Source: Serilophus lunatus
Lineage: Eukaryota > Chordata > Aves > Passeriformes > Eurylaimidae
Assembly (NCBI GenBank): GCA_013399895.1
Contig: VXBA01000466.1
Coordinates: forward strand, 1 to 64,000
Reading direction: 5' to 3'
Length of the DNA stretch: 64,000 nucleotides
Within the stretch, counting starts at the first letter, position 1, and each line of letters starts with the position of its first letter. The notes below the pieces were generated by a model. It saw only the letters and a program-made list of their open reading frames with translations, ran no database searches and was not told the DNA's origin. Shown piece after piece: positions 1 to 12,355 of this stretch. Position numbers and translations under genes: made by a program.

Positions 1-269
1 GTTTGAGGACCCCTGGCCTAGAGGGAAACAAAAGCAAATTGGTCTAAGAAAAATAGGTAGCCGTCATAAGATGGTTGGTTTGCCTGGCTGTCCTTGAACA
101 AAAAGCAATGGCTAGCCTAGGGAAGTACTGCTTAGGATGAAGGCTGCTGAAAACTGAGCTTTTGGAGACTGGGTAGACACTTGCAGACACTTCTGTCCAC
201 CACGGACATGTCATACCAGCCATTCCCTTCATGTACTGAAAGCTTTCTGTAACTCCCAACTATACACCA

Positions 270-410
270 TATAAGAGAAGCACCAAACAGCCGCTCACTT
301 GCTCCTCCCCCTCACAGTAGGATGGCAGAGAGAATCAAAAAGTGAGAAAACTCTTAGGCTGAGATAAAGGCAATTTAATGGACTAGAAAAGGAAGAAATT
401 TATAGCAATA
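270..410 (-). mobile_element. ERV LTR fragment, minus orientation (R-U5 end only)
   Basis: This resembles positions ~1000-1140 and, in reverse, the 3' half of the LTR at 15770-16346. Shared features are a CCTCACAGT.GGATG stretch, then GAGAGAATC, a GAGATAAAG block and TTTAAT at 374-379, which is an ATTAAA poly(A) signal on the minus strand. The U3 part with the promoter is missing. It could be the remains of the 3' LTR of the same insertion as the LTR at 974-1528, or a separate insertion. Confidence 0.6.
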
Positions 411-973
411 ATATCCTCCTCTGGCAATATTCTAAATTACAGCCTGATTGTCAACCCTCTCTATCAAGGGATCTGGAAGGAGAACAATTTCAAAGGGGCT
501 CTAAGCAACAACTAGCCTTTGAACAAGGGGACTGTTCATGCAGTAGCCCTCAGGCCTGTCCAGACAGAGCAGGATATAAGAAATGTGCTCTACATTGCAG
601 CTGAGCCTCTGGCAGAATGCACCAGTGGAGATTCGAGGTCAACTCCCAAGGTGCTTTTGGAGTTGGAAATACAAAGGGATACTGTCAGAGGTTCAAGCTG
701 CTTTGGAAGTGGTTGGTACTGTAGCACAGCTCCTCTTAGCATCCTGACTGGCAGCACTGAGCTGGATGTTCAAAGGGCATGTCTCCTCCACACATCCTAC
801 AACTTTTGCTACCTGGAGTAAGTGGTGACGCAAAGGGCTTGAATAGGAAATCCCAGTCATCCAGCAATCTTGGAAGTGGTCATGGATTGGCTAGAAGACA
901 AATATTTCAGAGAATTGCCAGAGAAGAGGTGATGTATCTTGAAGTGGCCCCACAGTGGGTGCCTCAAAGAACT
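411..973. mobile_element. Spacer between two LTR pieces, possible ERV internal remnant
   Basis: This stretch is somewhat richer in GC than the surrounding intron and sits between two LTR pieces of one family in the same orientation, as expected for internal proviral sequence. On the minus strand, just beyond the LTR end, 948-963 resembles a tRNA-Lys-type primer binding site (about 13 of 16 bases by my alignment), though it is offset by about 10 bp from the expected LTR edge. No gag, pol or env motif was recognised and the frames are broken, so this is a tentative call. Confidence 0.35.
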
Positions 974-1528
974 GCTGTGGTTTAACCTCTGCTGGCAACT
1001 AAGCACCAGACAGATTTCCTCACTCACTGCCCCCCACTCTCCCTTAGTGGGATGTTGGAGAGAATCAGAAGAATAAGAGTGAAAAATCTCAAGGGTTGAG
1101 AAAATGACAGTTTAATGGGACAGAAAAGGAAGGAAATAATAATAATTATAATAATGATAAAAGAATTAGACTATGTAATTCCAAACGATGGACAATGCAA
1201 GCTCACCACTCCCTGACCAATGCTCAGCCAGTTCCCAAGCAGCTGCCCCTATCCAACTGAGCATGACACCACATGGTATGGAACAGTCCTTTGGCCAGTT
1301 TGAGTTAACTGCCCCACCTGTGTTCCCTCCCAGCTTCTTGTGCCCCTCCAACCTTCTTGCTGGCAGGGCATGAGAAGCTGAAAAGTCCTCAACTTGGTAT
1401 AAACACTATTCAACAACAACTAGAAATATCAATGTGTTATCAACATGATACTCGTATTAAATCCAAAACACAGTACCATATCAGCTACTAGGAAGAGAAT
1501 TAAGTCTATCCTAGTCAAAATCAGAACA
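974..1528 (-). mobile_element. Avian ERV LTR, minus orientation, nearly full length
   Basis: Read on the minus strand it begins near 1528 (…TTTTGACTAGGATAG) and ends near 974 with GGTTAAACCACA, an inverted match to the common avian LTR terminus TGTGGTTTAACC. It is the same family as the plus-strand LTR at 15770-16346: both share the CATATGGTATGGAA-like segment, the CAACACATTGATATT-like stretch and an ATTAAA poly(A) signal (here 1111-1116). The TATA segment has decayed near 1240-1252, so the promoter is probably dead. An AAT-repeat tract at ~1135-1162 interrupts it. Confidence 0.75.
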
Positions 1529-4500
1529 GTTACAAAGTTTGTAACTTGGTTATTCACCTCAGTATAGTAAATATAGTACTTAATACAACTAATGCAAAGA
1601 AAAAAATTTCATGAGACACTTCAGAGGAATTAAAGGAAACATCCAGTAGTTGACTGACTAAATTTTCTAGCTGGGAGCAAGGTACTTATCTGATGATACA
1701 TGGAAAGAGAGAAAGAAAGACAAAGTAAGTATATAGCCTTTCATCTAGATATTAACAATGCCTTTTTTTAAAATCTAGTAATTGCATCAAAAATTGAAAG
1801 CTAACTGCTTACACTATTGAAAGATTTCAGAAAGATTACAATGCACATTGCAGGTGATGGCAGTGTCATCATGAAGCTGAAGTCACACTGCTCTCAAAGC
1901 AATTGCCATTTCCTATTCTCAGTAGAGGTCAACCTGATTGAACCTTACTGTGATCCTTATTTTCAAAATGGCTATTTCTTCACATAATTTCCAAGTGACA
2001 GAAGTCAAGTTGATCCTGAGATGATAATGTTCCCTACTATTTCAGAAATTGTGATGGATCAAATAACACAGGACAAAGACGAAAATCTCCTTGTAATTTT
2101 TTTACATGAATAATAGATGTCTTGAAAAAATAAAGAGAAACTAAAATTATCAAGAATATAAGGTGTTATACATCCTTAATTCTATTGTAAAAGAGTAATT
2201 TTCACACTTAGAACTAAAGTATTCTGATCCTTTGCAATGCAGCTAAATATGAATTCACTACCAGGCACATCTAAATCAGTTTCTCTTACATGGTTTATTA
2301 TATTATTATTTTGACTAGAATCTGTAACTCGAGTTACTTATCAGAACTGTCACTTCTATAATTAAACACAGTAAGCAAATGGAGAAATTCAAATAATAAT
2401 AATAGCAGCAATAACCATACACAAAATGGCATTTCTACATTAACACACTTGAGCCCACTAGACATAATGAGCATCCAGATTCATCTCTAAAACAGTGTGT
2501 TCAGCGGCAGGCAGATAAAATGGAGGCAAAGGTAAGAAAAAAAAATGGGATAGCATTTAAGTTTTGAACAACATCTTGACTCATTTTCCACATACATGAC
2601 TCAGCATCACTGTAATTACTTACTAAAAAAAAATAGATCATGCCTAAGTTTGTTTTAACTTTTCTCTAAAGTGGAGACAGTATTTATAGTAACCATAATC
2701 TAACTGATGGTTATGGAATGATGAGACCTTTTAGACAGATGTCTGATTCTCTATGGACATTTTTTCTCCAGGAGAATTGAGAAAGGCCTGCAGCCTCAAC
2801 TGTCCTTTCTGAATTTATGGTGGCAGGACCGTCCATCTGGATTAGTGTCATCTGCCCTTTTAGAAAAATAACAGTGCCTGTAAGGCTTTCTAAGATAAAT
2901 TATCTATGTGAAGGGATGATTCCATGTTGACCTACTGATTTTTTTTCCTATTAAGATAAATTCAAATGAGGATTTTCTCTAAAAAGGCTATTACATTTAA
3001 GATCTCTATCCAAACTATGCACTAAAAATTTGAAAATATTAAGTATTATTATGCTTAATACTCTACTATCTCTAGAAGTCATAAGGTCTTCAGAAAAAGG
3101 TTAACCTAAAAGGAACTGACATGGCAAATATGTTATTGTTGCAGCTGTGATACTTGTGCAGAATCACTGGAAGCTGTCGTGAACCACAGTGAGAGAAGTG
3201 GACCTCGCTAAAGTGGAGCAGTTTGCAAATAGCGATAGGTCTGTCCATGGCAGAAATACTGCAAAACTTAAATAACATAGCAAATACATACAATTTTTAG
3301 AAAAAAACCCCCACAACCACAAAAATAATGATTTTCAGACAACTAGCTCACTGGTTCAACATCAGTAGTTAAACAGTCAAAATTCTTTTTCTAGAAAGAG
3401 ATCCTACTAACAGATCCACTACAGAGGATCATTGAACATCCTGTAAAAGCATTAGCTCACGAGTTCAAACTGGTGATACAATGTTTCACGTGTACACTCA
3501 GACACTTGCACGGACCAGCTGTCTGTCAGTTTGTGTGCTATTTCTTCCCCTAAGCAAATGTAATAAAATAAATTCATTAACATGGATAATATTTTATAAG
3601 GATAAAGGGGTAAGAGTGCAGAATGTGGATGGTCATGCGCTACTTCCTTTTCCTAGCTGAGAAACATAGATAGGTTACTCTAGGCAAAGAATGACAAATT
3701 AAACGCCTGTCTGTTCTTGGCAACGCAGGCAAGACTATCAGCTGCTGTCTAGAAGTAATGTGAATATAAAGCATAAGAGATTAGCACAAGCTCTTCCTGC
3801 CCTGTTTGACTAGTTACTCTCCATTTCTCCTAAGAGATAAAAGAACAAAGGATCTCATAACACAGGATTTTTGAAGGACTACAGGGGGAAAAAAGAAAAA
3901 AGAGAAACAAAATCTATTAATTACAGATTTTCATCAGCCCTGGATTAGAGGCCCTGTCTTCTTTGATGGTGCTAATTCACTGAAAGCAATAAGTACTAGT
4001 GCTACAAAGAAGAAAGAATGTGAAACTTGGTTAAATTGACAATTACCATTTTCCAAGTAATACTTGTAACCACAGAACAGCTAATGTTCTTTTAATAATT
4101 TAGCTCTTCACATATTGTCTTCCAGTTAAACAGAAGAGGGTAAACTAACTTAAGATCATTGTACCTCCTGTGAACATAGCATGCTTAAAAACTTGTGAAT
4201 AAAGGAATGTAAAACAGAAACACAAATCAGTGTTTTGATTTTAAAGCTTCCTACCTTCCAAAATCTACATTCTTTTTTTTTTTTCATTTACTAAAGCCTA
4301 TAAAAAGCATTCAAAACTAACAAAAATAAAACAACAGTGCGAGTTGGTTACACTAAGTAGCCTACCTCAACAGCAGCTATTTATATTTGAAAAATTACTA
4401 TTTCCCATTATGAGATAGTCTATAATAAATGAACAGTCATTGCTCTAAACAATAAACTAAAAAGGCCAAATATAATCTCATATCTCCAGCAGCTCACACA

Positions 4501-5002
4501 TCCTATGGAATTCATGGTATATATTGAGAGTAAGCAGAGAGTAAGCAGAAATACTTTGTTTAGCTTTTAGACATATAAGCAAAGGGATTCAAGTTCCGAT
4601 ATATTGTTTTGACTTCATGTTGGTGTACCAGGATACATACATTGAAAGAAACAGAGTTTTATTTAAATTGATTTACATTGCTGGCTGATTTTCATTCTTA
4701 CAGTGAAAGGAAATATAAATGTTATTTATGCCCATAATAATGAGATAGTAATGAGTAGAATTACTACAGGCATCAGTCTTGTATACTTTCCTTTTTGAGA
4801 TTCAGATTACAAAAATAACAAATTCAATTTTCTAAAAACAAATCAAACCATGCCTTCAGACATGATTGCTATTATTATTGTTTATAAATAGCTCTTTATA
4901 TCAAGCAAAATACAGTCAGTAGTCATCTACCCTCTATATCAAAACGGGCTCTTTTCCTTATGGGAATTTACGATGAGAATGTTGGAAGTCAGGAAGTGTT
5001 GC

Positions 5003-5134
5003 AAAGAAGGGAAGGAAGGGAGGGGGGAAGGAAGGGAGGGAGAATGAGAAAGAGTGAAAAAGAGAAAGAAGGAAAAAGAAATGGTAAGAGAGAGGAGGGG
5101 GTAAAGAGAGAAGGGGAGATAGAGAGAAGGGAAA
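5003..5134. repeat. Polypurine low-complexity tract
   Basis: About 130 bp of almost pure A/G on the plus strand, built of GGAAGG, GGGAGG and AGAGAGA variants with only scattered T. It is too irregular to be a clean microsatellite. Confidence 0.9.
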
Positions 5135-5682
5135 CATCTAAAAAATGGATGATTAAATGCAATTTTCTTAATGGCCTCCAACATGCAGGCTGAAGGAACT
5201 AAAGTTTATAAGCAGTGTATAAGGAGAGTCTCAAGAAGTGGCCTGCAAATATTTGGCAAATTAATCAGAGACTACAATTGCTCTATTTTTAAAACTTTGC
5301 ATAATTATTCACAATAAACTTGAGATTGATGAAGTCACAGAAGTCTTAAAATGGAAAAAAATTAATACATGCAATCAATCAGCTACTGCTCTTGGTACTC
5401 ATTCACCCCAAACTTGACAGAAAGCAGACAAGATATGAAGTATAATCACTACTTTACCTTTTTTAACCATCTGAACAAGTCATTTATATATGTGAAAATG
5501 CATTCAGTGATCTAGCTAACAATCCAAATGTAATTAAAAATTCATTCCACCTACTGGACTGAAAAACCTTTAACTGAACTGTGGCAAAGTTCCGCAGAAA
5601 ATCTACATTTCCATGTACACGTTTTATGTATTAATAACGTCTGAGTACACCATGTACAGTGGTACAAAAAAAGGGGTCTTAC

Positions 5683-5863
5683 CACTGCAGCTGGAACTTG
5701 AGGCATTTTTGCAGCTGGTGTTCCTGGGCGTGGGTAAAATTGATTAATAAACAAGCTTGGAAACCTGTACTGTTCTACAAGTTTCACTGTTTCTTGAAAA
5801 TCTTCATCTGTCTCTCCTGGAAAACCACAAATGATGTCTGTAGCAATTGTTATTCCAGGCACT
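5683..5863 (-). CDS. CDKAL1: CDKAL1 exon: end of radical-SAM domain (partial gene)
   Basis: This is an internal coding exon of 181 bp. The acceptor is a pyrimidine-rich tttttttacag and the donor is GTG|gtaaga. Its first base completes the Lys codon from the previous exon, and 60 whole codons follow. They include TDIICGFPGETDEDF, the strongly conserved DIIxGFPGET signature of MiaB/MtaB/CDKAL1 radical-SAM methylthiotransferases, and FINQFYPRPGTPAA, the RPGTPA motif near the end of the catalytic domain. The frame runs open past the donor for some codons, so the end is placed by the GT and by homology, not by a stop. The TRAM domain and hydrophobic tail must lie in exons to the left of the window. 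A Pro in AKMPQVP sits where I remember Glu in the human protein, so it may be lineage-specific. Confidence 0.97.
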
Positions 5864-6739
5864 CTGTAAAAAAAGTAGAAAGGAAAACTTAACAAAGGAC
5901 AGGTAAAAGTCTTTCTCCCTTAAAAGCTAGTGTACATAGACTTATAACTCTTCAACTTTAGCTACAGAAATTGAGATCTAAAATGACTTTTTTGTGGAAA
6001 AAAGGAAAGATATTTTAATGCTGTTACTTGGTAATGAAAAATGCATTGGGTACTCAGCCAAGAGTGGATGGAATAGAAGGAAGATACTGCAGCAAATAGC
6101 AGATAAGGATTGTGACAGAATAGTAAAAACATCTGGATCAACTCTTCATTAAAAAATTAGAGATCAGAAAACTTGTAATTTCTTAAATTCTTATTGTTTA
6201 ATACATAAAACTTAAACCTTTTGAGACTTATTCACTAGAAAATGTCAACTATTTAATGTTTTATAATGCTGCTATGAAAACGGAACAGGGCATCCAAAAG
6301 AGGGTACTGGCATGTCACGTAACCTAGCAAATTCAAACAAAATTGGGTTAAGAACCAAAAGACATCTCTAAGTCACAAGTTAATTTCTAACTCAGTACTC
6401 CATAAAATCAGCTATGCCTTGCTTCAAAAGGAGAACAAAATACTTAAGTTCACAAATGCACAGGCACTGATTTCTCTTGTTATTTAACCAAGGTCAACAT
6501 TTCCTAACTGTTCCCCTTGGACTGTATATGCAGAACCCTTACACAAGCAACTAGAGGACGCACAGACAAGGGTGAAGTAAGGGGGCCTCAGCTGAAATTG
6601 TGCCTCAGTAACAGTCTTGTATATGCTGGTAACAGGCCACTGAGCATTTTCCCCAGCAGATATTGGTGCAGTCATCAAGGCTTGCATGCAGACTGAGCTT
6701 CAGATGGTGGATGTAGCCCTTCAAGTCCCACGCTGCAGG

Positions 6740-6852
6740 GAGTCCCTTGAGGGACATGATCCTCTGTCCCCCAAGAGCTGAAGGATGCTTGAGAAGGTGT
6801 GCCTCCAAGTGCAGGAGTTCCAGGAGGCTGTGCAGCATCAGTGAAGAGGAAA
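6740..6852 (+). mobile_element. CR1 LINE fossil, ORF1 part (left half)
   Basis: The stretch around 6805-6852 (CAGGAGTTCCAGGAGGCTGT, then CGCAGCATC-like and a GA-rich run) matches the coiled Glu-rich region of CR1 ORF1 (…LRSIREDEEEI-like). The left edge is uncertain. The frame is destroyed by stops. It is continued at 6950 after an interrupting CR1 piece. Confidence 0.5.
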
Positions 6853-6942
6853 ACGAGATGGCAGTGTTAGATTAATGGTTGGACTCAATGACCTTGGAGG
6901 ACTTTTCCAGCCTTAATGATTCTGTGATTCTCTGCAACTCAA
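6853..6942 (+). mobile_element. CR1 LINE 3' end, inserted into older CR1
   Basis: The stretch TGGTTGGACTCAATGACC, the block TTTTCCAGCCTTAATGATTCTG and the terminal ATTCTGTGATTCT repeat are the diagnostic 3' end of avian CR1. It is 5'-truncated to about 90 bp, as CR1 copies usually are. The sequence on both sides reads as CR1 ORF1, so this is a nested insertion. Confidence 0.75.
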
Positions 6943-6949
6943 TAGTTTG

Positions 6950-7670
6950 AAGAGCCCCTCAATCTGCAATAGAGAAGCAAGTAGTGTTAGCCCCCACTAC
7001 CAAAGGAAGCAAGAACCCTGGAGACAAGAAAGGATAGAAGCTGGTGACTTCTGACACCAAGAGGAATGATCTTGACCAACCTAAGGGCTTATAACTGCAA
7101 AGTATGTTCATTGCCCTCAAAGTGGAGGTAGATGTGATGACAAAGTATCTGAACCACCTAACCCCTAAACCATGCAAGTCTACCAGGAAGAAGCATTGAT
7201 TCATCATAATGGGTGATTCCCTGCTATGGCAGACGCAAGCACCCATCTGTTAACCCAACTAACCATGTAGTGAGGTTTGCTGTCTGCCAGGGGCCAGGAT
7301 CCAGGATGCTGTGGGGCTCATCTGGCCCTTTGACTGCTATTCCTCACTCTTACTTCATGTGACCAAAAATTATCATACCTGTTGAAACCTGGATAGTATT
7401 AGAAGTGATTACAGAGTTCTGAGGGAAGGTAGTCAAGGACATGGGGCTCAAGAGTGTGCTCCTCAGGAGGAAACACTTGTATTCTGAGTGTGACTAAGCA
7501 CATGTTTCTCTGAGAGGTGGTTGGGTCTCTCTCCTTGCAGATATTCAAAAGCCATCTGGTAATGGTCCTGCATTATCGGTTCTAGGTGTCTCTGCTTGAG
7601 CAGGCAAGCTGGACAAAATGACCTGCAGGAGTCCCTGCCAACCTCAACCCTTCAGTGTTTCTGTGATAGC
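6950..7670 (+). mobile_element. CR1 LINE fossil: ORF1 esterase-like part joined to 3'UTR, ORF2 deleted
   Basis: Translated on the plus strand in broken frames, it shows WKLVTSDTKRN near 7043, then MGDSLL near 7210, EVCCLPGAR near 7270 and RSDYRVL near 7400. These match the GDSL/esterase-type domain of CR1 ORF1. At about 7480-7500 the sequence jumps to the CR1 3'UTR (GAGAGGTGGTTGGGTC, GATATTCAAAAGCC, then GTCCCTGCCAACCTCAACC) and ends near 7665 with TTTCTGTGA. The reverse-transcriptase ORF2 is absent. Many stops and frameshifts show that it is dead. Confidence 0.75.
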
Positions 7671-7984
7671 TCTGAAAAATGAGTCCTCCAATCAAGAGAT
7701 TACTGCATAGTATTTACAGAGTAGTCTATGGGACTCAGGAGATATCAACTCAGTTTTCCAAATCTGGCATGAGTCAGCTGGATGACCACTGCCTTGGGAG
7801 AGGCTGTGAAGCCACAGCAGTGTTTTGTATTTAGCCTGCAGAAAGGCAGAAACATACAGGGCTCAGAAGTGTTCAGTGCTCCCTACTGACACAGATGAGA
7901 CTGTTCCCACAATGCGGAGTTGATTCTACCCTGTCAGAAATGATGATAAAATGGAGGAAAAGTAAGAAATCTGTAAAAGATATT

Positions 7985-8085
7985 GGTGGCACCTGACTCA
8001 AAACTGGCCCTGTTTCAAGGGGGGGAATGGATGAGAAATCTTCCAGAGGTCCTCTCCAACATAAATAATTCTACAGTTCTCCCGT
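7985..8085 (+). mobile_element. CR1 LINE 3' end, degraded
   Basis: TTTCAAGGGGGGGAATGGATGA followed by CCAGAGGTCCTCTCCAAC and AATAATTCTACAGTTCT matches the CR1 3' tail (GGGTTGGACTAGATGA … GAGGTCCCTTCCAACC … ATTCTATGATTCT). The left edge is unclear. 7690-7984 and 8086-8285 may be older repeat, but I cannot name it. Confidence 0.65.
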
Positions 8086-11000
8086 AGGCTACAGGCAAGG
8101 GAACAGCTGAGAGAGATTCTTTTAGGGGTGAATGGCATAACAACAACTGACATAAGCTCACACCTCAGCTTAAGAAGGGATCTCCAAGGCTGTCTCCAAA
8201 ATAAAGTCTGGAAGGCTTTTCTTCCCCTCATCATAACAAGAGAATGCAGAACTATAAATACCAAGGCGTGTAATCCAAATGACATGTATAAAGCATTTAA
8301 ATAGCTAAAGAGAACTATAATTTCTTATTAGAGAGAACATCAACACAGAAAAAAACCTAATGCTGTGATTACAGTGGGTGAAGAAATTTAAGTTTGAATA
8401 ACTGAAATAAAAACTTCCTGAAACAATGAGTTCTCTACTGGAAAAGGCGAATATGTCATCAGAAGACCCAAGAAAAGAATACCGTTGTTATTAACTGGAT
8501 TAGGTGCAATATTAGACCACAGCTTACAGTCACTACAATGGCTTTCATATAAATATTATACAGTAGTAAATGTATTTTGTGACCTTTTTTAAAACTTAAC
8601 GTAATTTTTTTTTTGTTTCAGTGTTCCCAATGAGTTTATATTAAAGTAAATATCCTCCTTTTAACATGTCTGCATATATAGGTAGCAGCACAGGAATTTA
8701 TTAGACATAGAATCTTCTACATTTTCCTTATTCAAGAAACAAAATGCTATTAATTCCTTTTTGAGTGTATGAATTCAGACTCAATCATTTCAGATAAAGT
8801 TAAAAGATGGCATTTGAATGTCAAACCAAAACCAGCATAAAACTGAACATTTCCAAGGACTTGGTCCAATAACCATAAGTGGGAAACACAAGCTGAATAT
8901 TATACAGAACAGCAGAAATCTCCAAAGCTGTTGGCTAAACAGCCTCCATTACCATTGCTTTCTTAAGACTGACAAATATCAAGATAAGAAGTTTTGCTTG
9001 ATATCAAGTAACAATAAAATAAAATTCATTAGCTTTAAGGACCAACTGTACAGAGCAGCCTTGTATTCTGCAACATGATTTTGCTCCTATAGCAAATACC
9101 TTGTGTAGCAGTATATATCTCACAGAAGAGTACATTACTTTATAAATCAATAACATGTAACATCAGCTGCCAGTTTTCAGAAAATGAAGAGAACATTCAT
9201 TACATTTGACAAAACCATTATAATGAAGTTATTTTAACCATTTTAATGACACTATTGGCAACAGTCAAAGCATTTATAACCAACGGTAGTAGTAACACCA
9301 TCCTTTATAAAGGCTTGGTTGTTTCTATAGCAACATGAATTATAAGGTCCAATCAAGCTAGATACAATGAAATATGCTCCTTTCCGCCATAACACCAGTT
9401 GTCATTCAGTTAAAAGGAAATTACATATTTTAAAAATTCATAACCCTACAAATGTCTGAACTCCATTTGCTGATAAGGTGTTAATTATCTTAGTAATTAG
9501 ATTTCTTCCTGGATGGAATTATTATACACAAAGAAAAGCTTGGGTATGAAAAGAGAATAAGGACTACAGTGTATTCAGCAACTGCAATTAATTACAGTTC
9601 AATCCAGAGTAAATGCCTAAAATATGACATTGCGTAGTGCATTTTTATATCACTGTTGATTATGCTGCTTAAAAAAAAAAGTTTAAAAAGGGGAGAAAAG
9701 TATGAGATTTCACTCTGACTAAAACCCAGAATGTCAAAAATCAAGCTCTTAAGCTTTTTCAAAGCATTAATGAACAAAAATTATGTACAATTAGTTCCCC
9801 ATGAGAAACATAATTTCTTACTAAAAAAAGAAGGGGGAAAAATATAATTGCAGAAAAATATAACACACACACTTGAAAATTAAAGCAACCTTTGCTCTGA
9901 TGGCCTAAAAAAAAGCAGCACAAAACTGTTTATTACAGATTCAGATGATGTTTAAAAAACTGCTCCAGCTATAAAATCAATTCAAAATTGCACATGAAAA
10001 GTTCTTAATTTCTTTTTTACATGAAATGCCATTTATCTATTCTGATGTAAACAAAGAAAAAAATGCTGAACATCCCCAGTAAAAATTTTCTAACATTGAT
10101 TACATAAATGCATTTACAGTTAGCCTAAAAATTCAGTTGCAACAAATGTTTTCTAGGATGTAGGAGAGGCTCTACAACACACTGTTCCGTGAACCAAGAG
10201 CACACATTGGTCCTTATGAAAGTGAAAATAATTTGAAAAACCCCAGGAAGCCACTTCAAACATACAGAAGTCTGCATGCTCCTTATAGCATAGATACTAG
10301 AGGTGGTCAGTTTGTTTCAGTACTTTTGAGTATAAAATGACTAAAACTTTGCCAGCCATTTTAAACCTACATAAATTTGACAAAGGCCTAGAAAGATTGC
10401 AGGCAATCATTTAATTTGCCTATCATAAATCTTGCAAGATTTTTTTCTCTGAAGAATACAATCATCTTCATTTTAAGTTGACTCTCAATTGGAAAATTTT
10501 ATAAATAAAATTGTGGCATTTCAGGAAAAAAAAGTAATCTGAGGAATAAACAATGCCATGTATAAGACAATACAGCCCTAACACTTAGGGTTTCTGAACA
10601 TTCTCTCCTTTGTGTCCCACTACATATATCAATCCTTTCCATCTACTCAAGCAGATTTATGCTCTGCTATCCTGAACTAGATCAGCAGTACAATCACTAT
10701 CATCTTGGGGTAATTCTGACTATCCAAAAGAAGCAACTATTTCGTCTTACAGTGATGACATGTCCATTTTAGTGAGATGCTGAATCAGCACCCCCATGAA
10801 CAAGTGCTGAGAGCACAGATACCCAAAACCTCACAGAAAGGAGGAACAAATATGCATGAAGAGATAGAAGAAAAGGAATCAAGTCAGACATTTGGGTCAG
10901 AGAAAAAAGGTACTCTACCTCCCAAAACCGTGACTGATGCCTGGAATTCAAGTTGTGGATAAGTAAAGGATGCGCTGTGGGCAACTGTGGCCTGAGAATT

Positions 11001-12061
11001 GCCTCCTCACAGCTCAGAGGTATCTGAGTGAGCTCTAAACAAGTCCAGAAGAATAAATTAGTCTGAGGTGAGCTCTGAGCTAGTACAGGTAGTTCCTGGT
11101 GCTCTGTTTGCTCAGGAATCTCTGTGGTGTGCCAATAACCCGAAAGCAGTGCAGGCTACCCTCACAGCGCAGTTACCTGCTCTTTTCTGCCCAGGGAAAT
11201 TAGTTACCATGTTAGAGAAAACAGACACTGAAATGGCAGTGATAGCAGAGTATAGGAGATAATTACAGTAACAGTCACCACAGACTGATTGACCAATGAG
11301 GGGAGTTAAAGAACACTTGATGGAAGATAAATTAGGAATGAAATGCAAAGTCCTTGGTCATTTGATTTAAGAAAGAGATAAAAGCACAAAGCTGACAAAA
11401 ATAAAGCAGTAAGCCCTCCTCCCATTTTCATGGAGCAGGATTTCTAAGAAAGCAGCAGCAAATTTGTGAAACTTTCTAGAATTCACCTGTTACATGGATC
11501 ATTTCATGTGGTTTTAGTTACAGAAGACATTTCCTTTAGCAATAACCATTACAAACCCAATCCATGCTAAGGGAAGAAACTATGTAAAGGAGCTAAAATT
11601 ATCACCTTCAGCTACTCGCACGATCCCTTGAAATTCTTTTGCATGATCACACATTCTTCCCACTTCCATTTCAACAATTAACATTTAAATCCAGAAATGA
11701 CTTAAAGCCATCAACTTGCTCGTAAGCATATCACTCACCTCCACCTCTCCTAGTATAATAAAACACTGGATTAGAATAAATTTAAAACATTATATGGTTT
11801 TACAGAAGAGTATGAGAATTGCCTGGATAATTTATAGTAATTAAGGTCAAAACAAAAAAAAGTGATGACCTAGGAACTTCTTGATTCACAAATTAGAAAT
11901 TTGCATTGAAAAAATGTTAGGGAAAAAAAAATGGAATTCTTATGAAAATAAAACCAGTCTCCTCTGAAAGAAGACTGCTTATTTCAGCACTATAAATTAT
12001 TTACATTTTAGAACATTTCTGCAGTACATGTCCATTTAGAGAACATGCAAATGAAATGAGG

Positions 12062-12355
12062 TTAATGGATTAAACAATTTGAAGGTATCTGAGTTGGCCT
12101 TTCAAGCATTTTTACAGAACCTAACAAGCGTCTCAACATGCCATTTTGTGTTGGAGCTGAAGGAGATGTTTGTGTCTTCCCCTTGACCACACACAGTCCT
12201 CCAGAAGCCCTTTTCCTCCTCTTTCCTCTACAATGTCTAGTCTTGTGGGATTTCTGACTTTCAGCAGTAATTGCTCGCTGAGGAGTCTCACAAGCTGGAG
12301 CTAGCACAAGAGAAACAGACTGCTCAGCTGGAAGCTCTGCCTCTTTCAAAGGTTC
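12062..12355 (-). other. Open frame of 97 codons with a splice-acceptor-like start, unassigned
   Basis: On the minus strand a frame runs from an AG at 12356-12357 (…gttgttag|GAACC) to a TAA at 12062-12064. The predicted peptide is 97 residues, polar, with a strongly basic centre (KTRHCRGKRRKRASGG). GC content is above that of the surrounding intron. I recognise no family. It could be a chance frame, a retrocopy fragment or an unknown terminal exon. No clear AATAAA follows closely, and the acceptor has only a weak pyrimidine tract. Confidence 0.2.

Larger units (their letters stand above)
1..5682 (-). other. CDKAL1 intron, partial, downstream of the 5.7 kb exon
   Basis: Intron sequence following the donor at 5681-5682 in transcript order. 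The intron continues left of the window. 1-1528 holds retroviral LTR sequence, listed separately. 1529-5002 is AT-rich unique sequence in which I see no gene, RNA or recognisable repeat. A polypurine tract lies at 5003-5134. Confidence 0.85.

Noticed and set aside
519..985. Plus-strand frames between the LTR pieces considered as a gene
   Set aside because: They overlap an LTR and each other, start and stop arbitrarily, and show no known motif.
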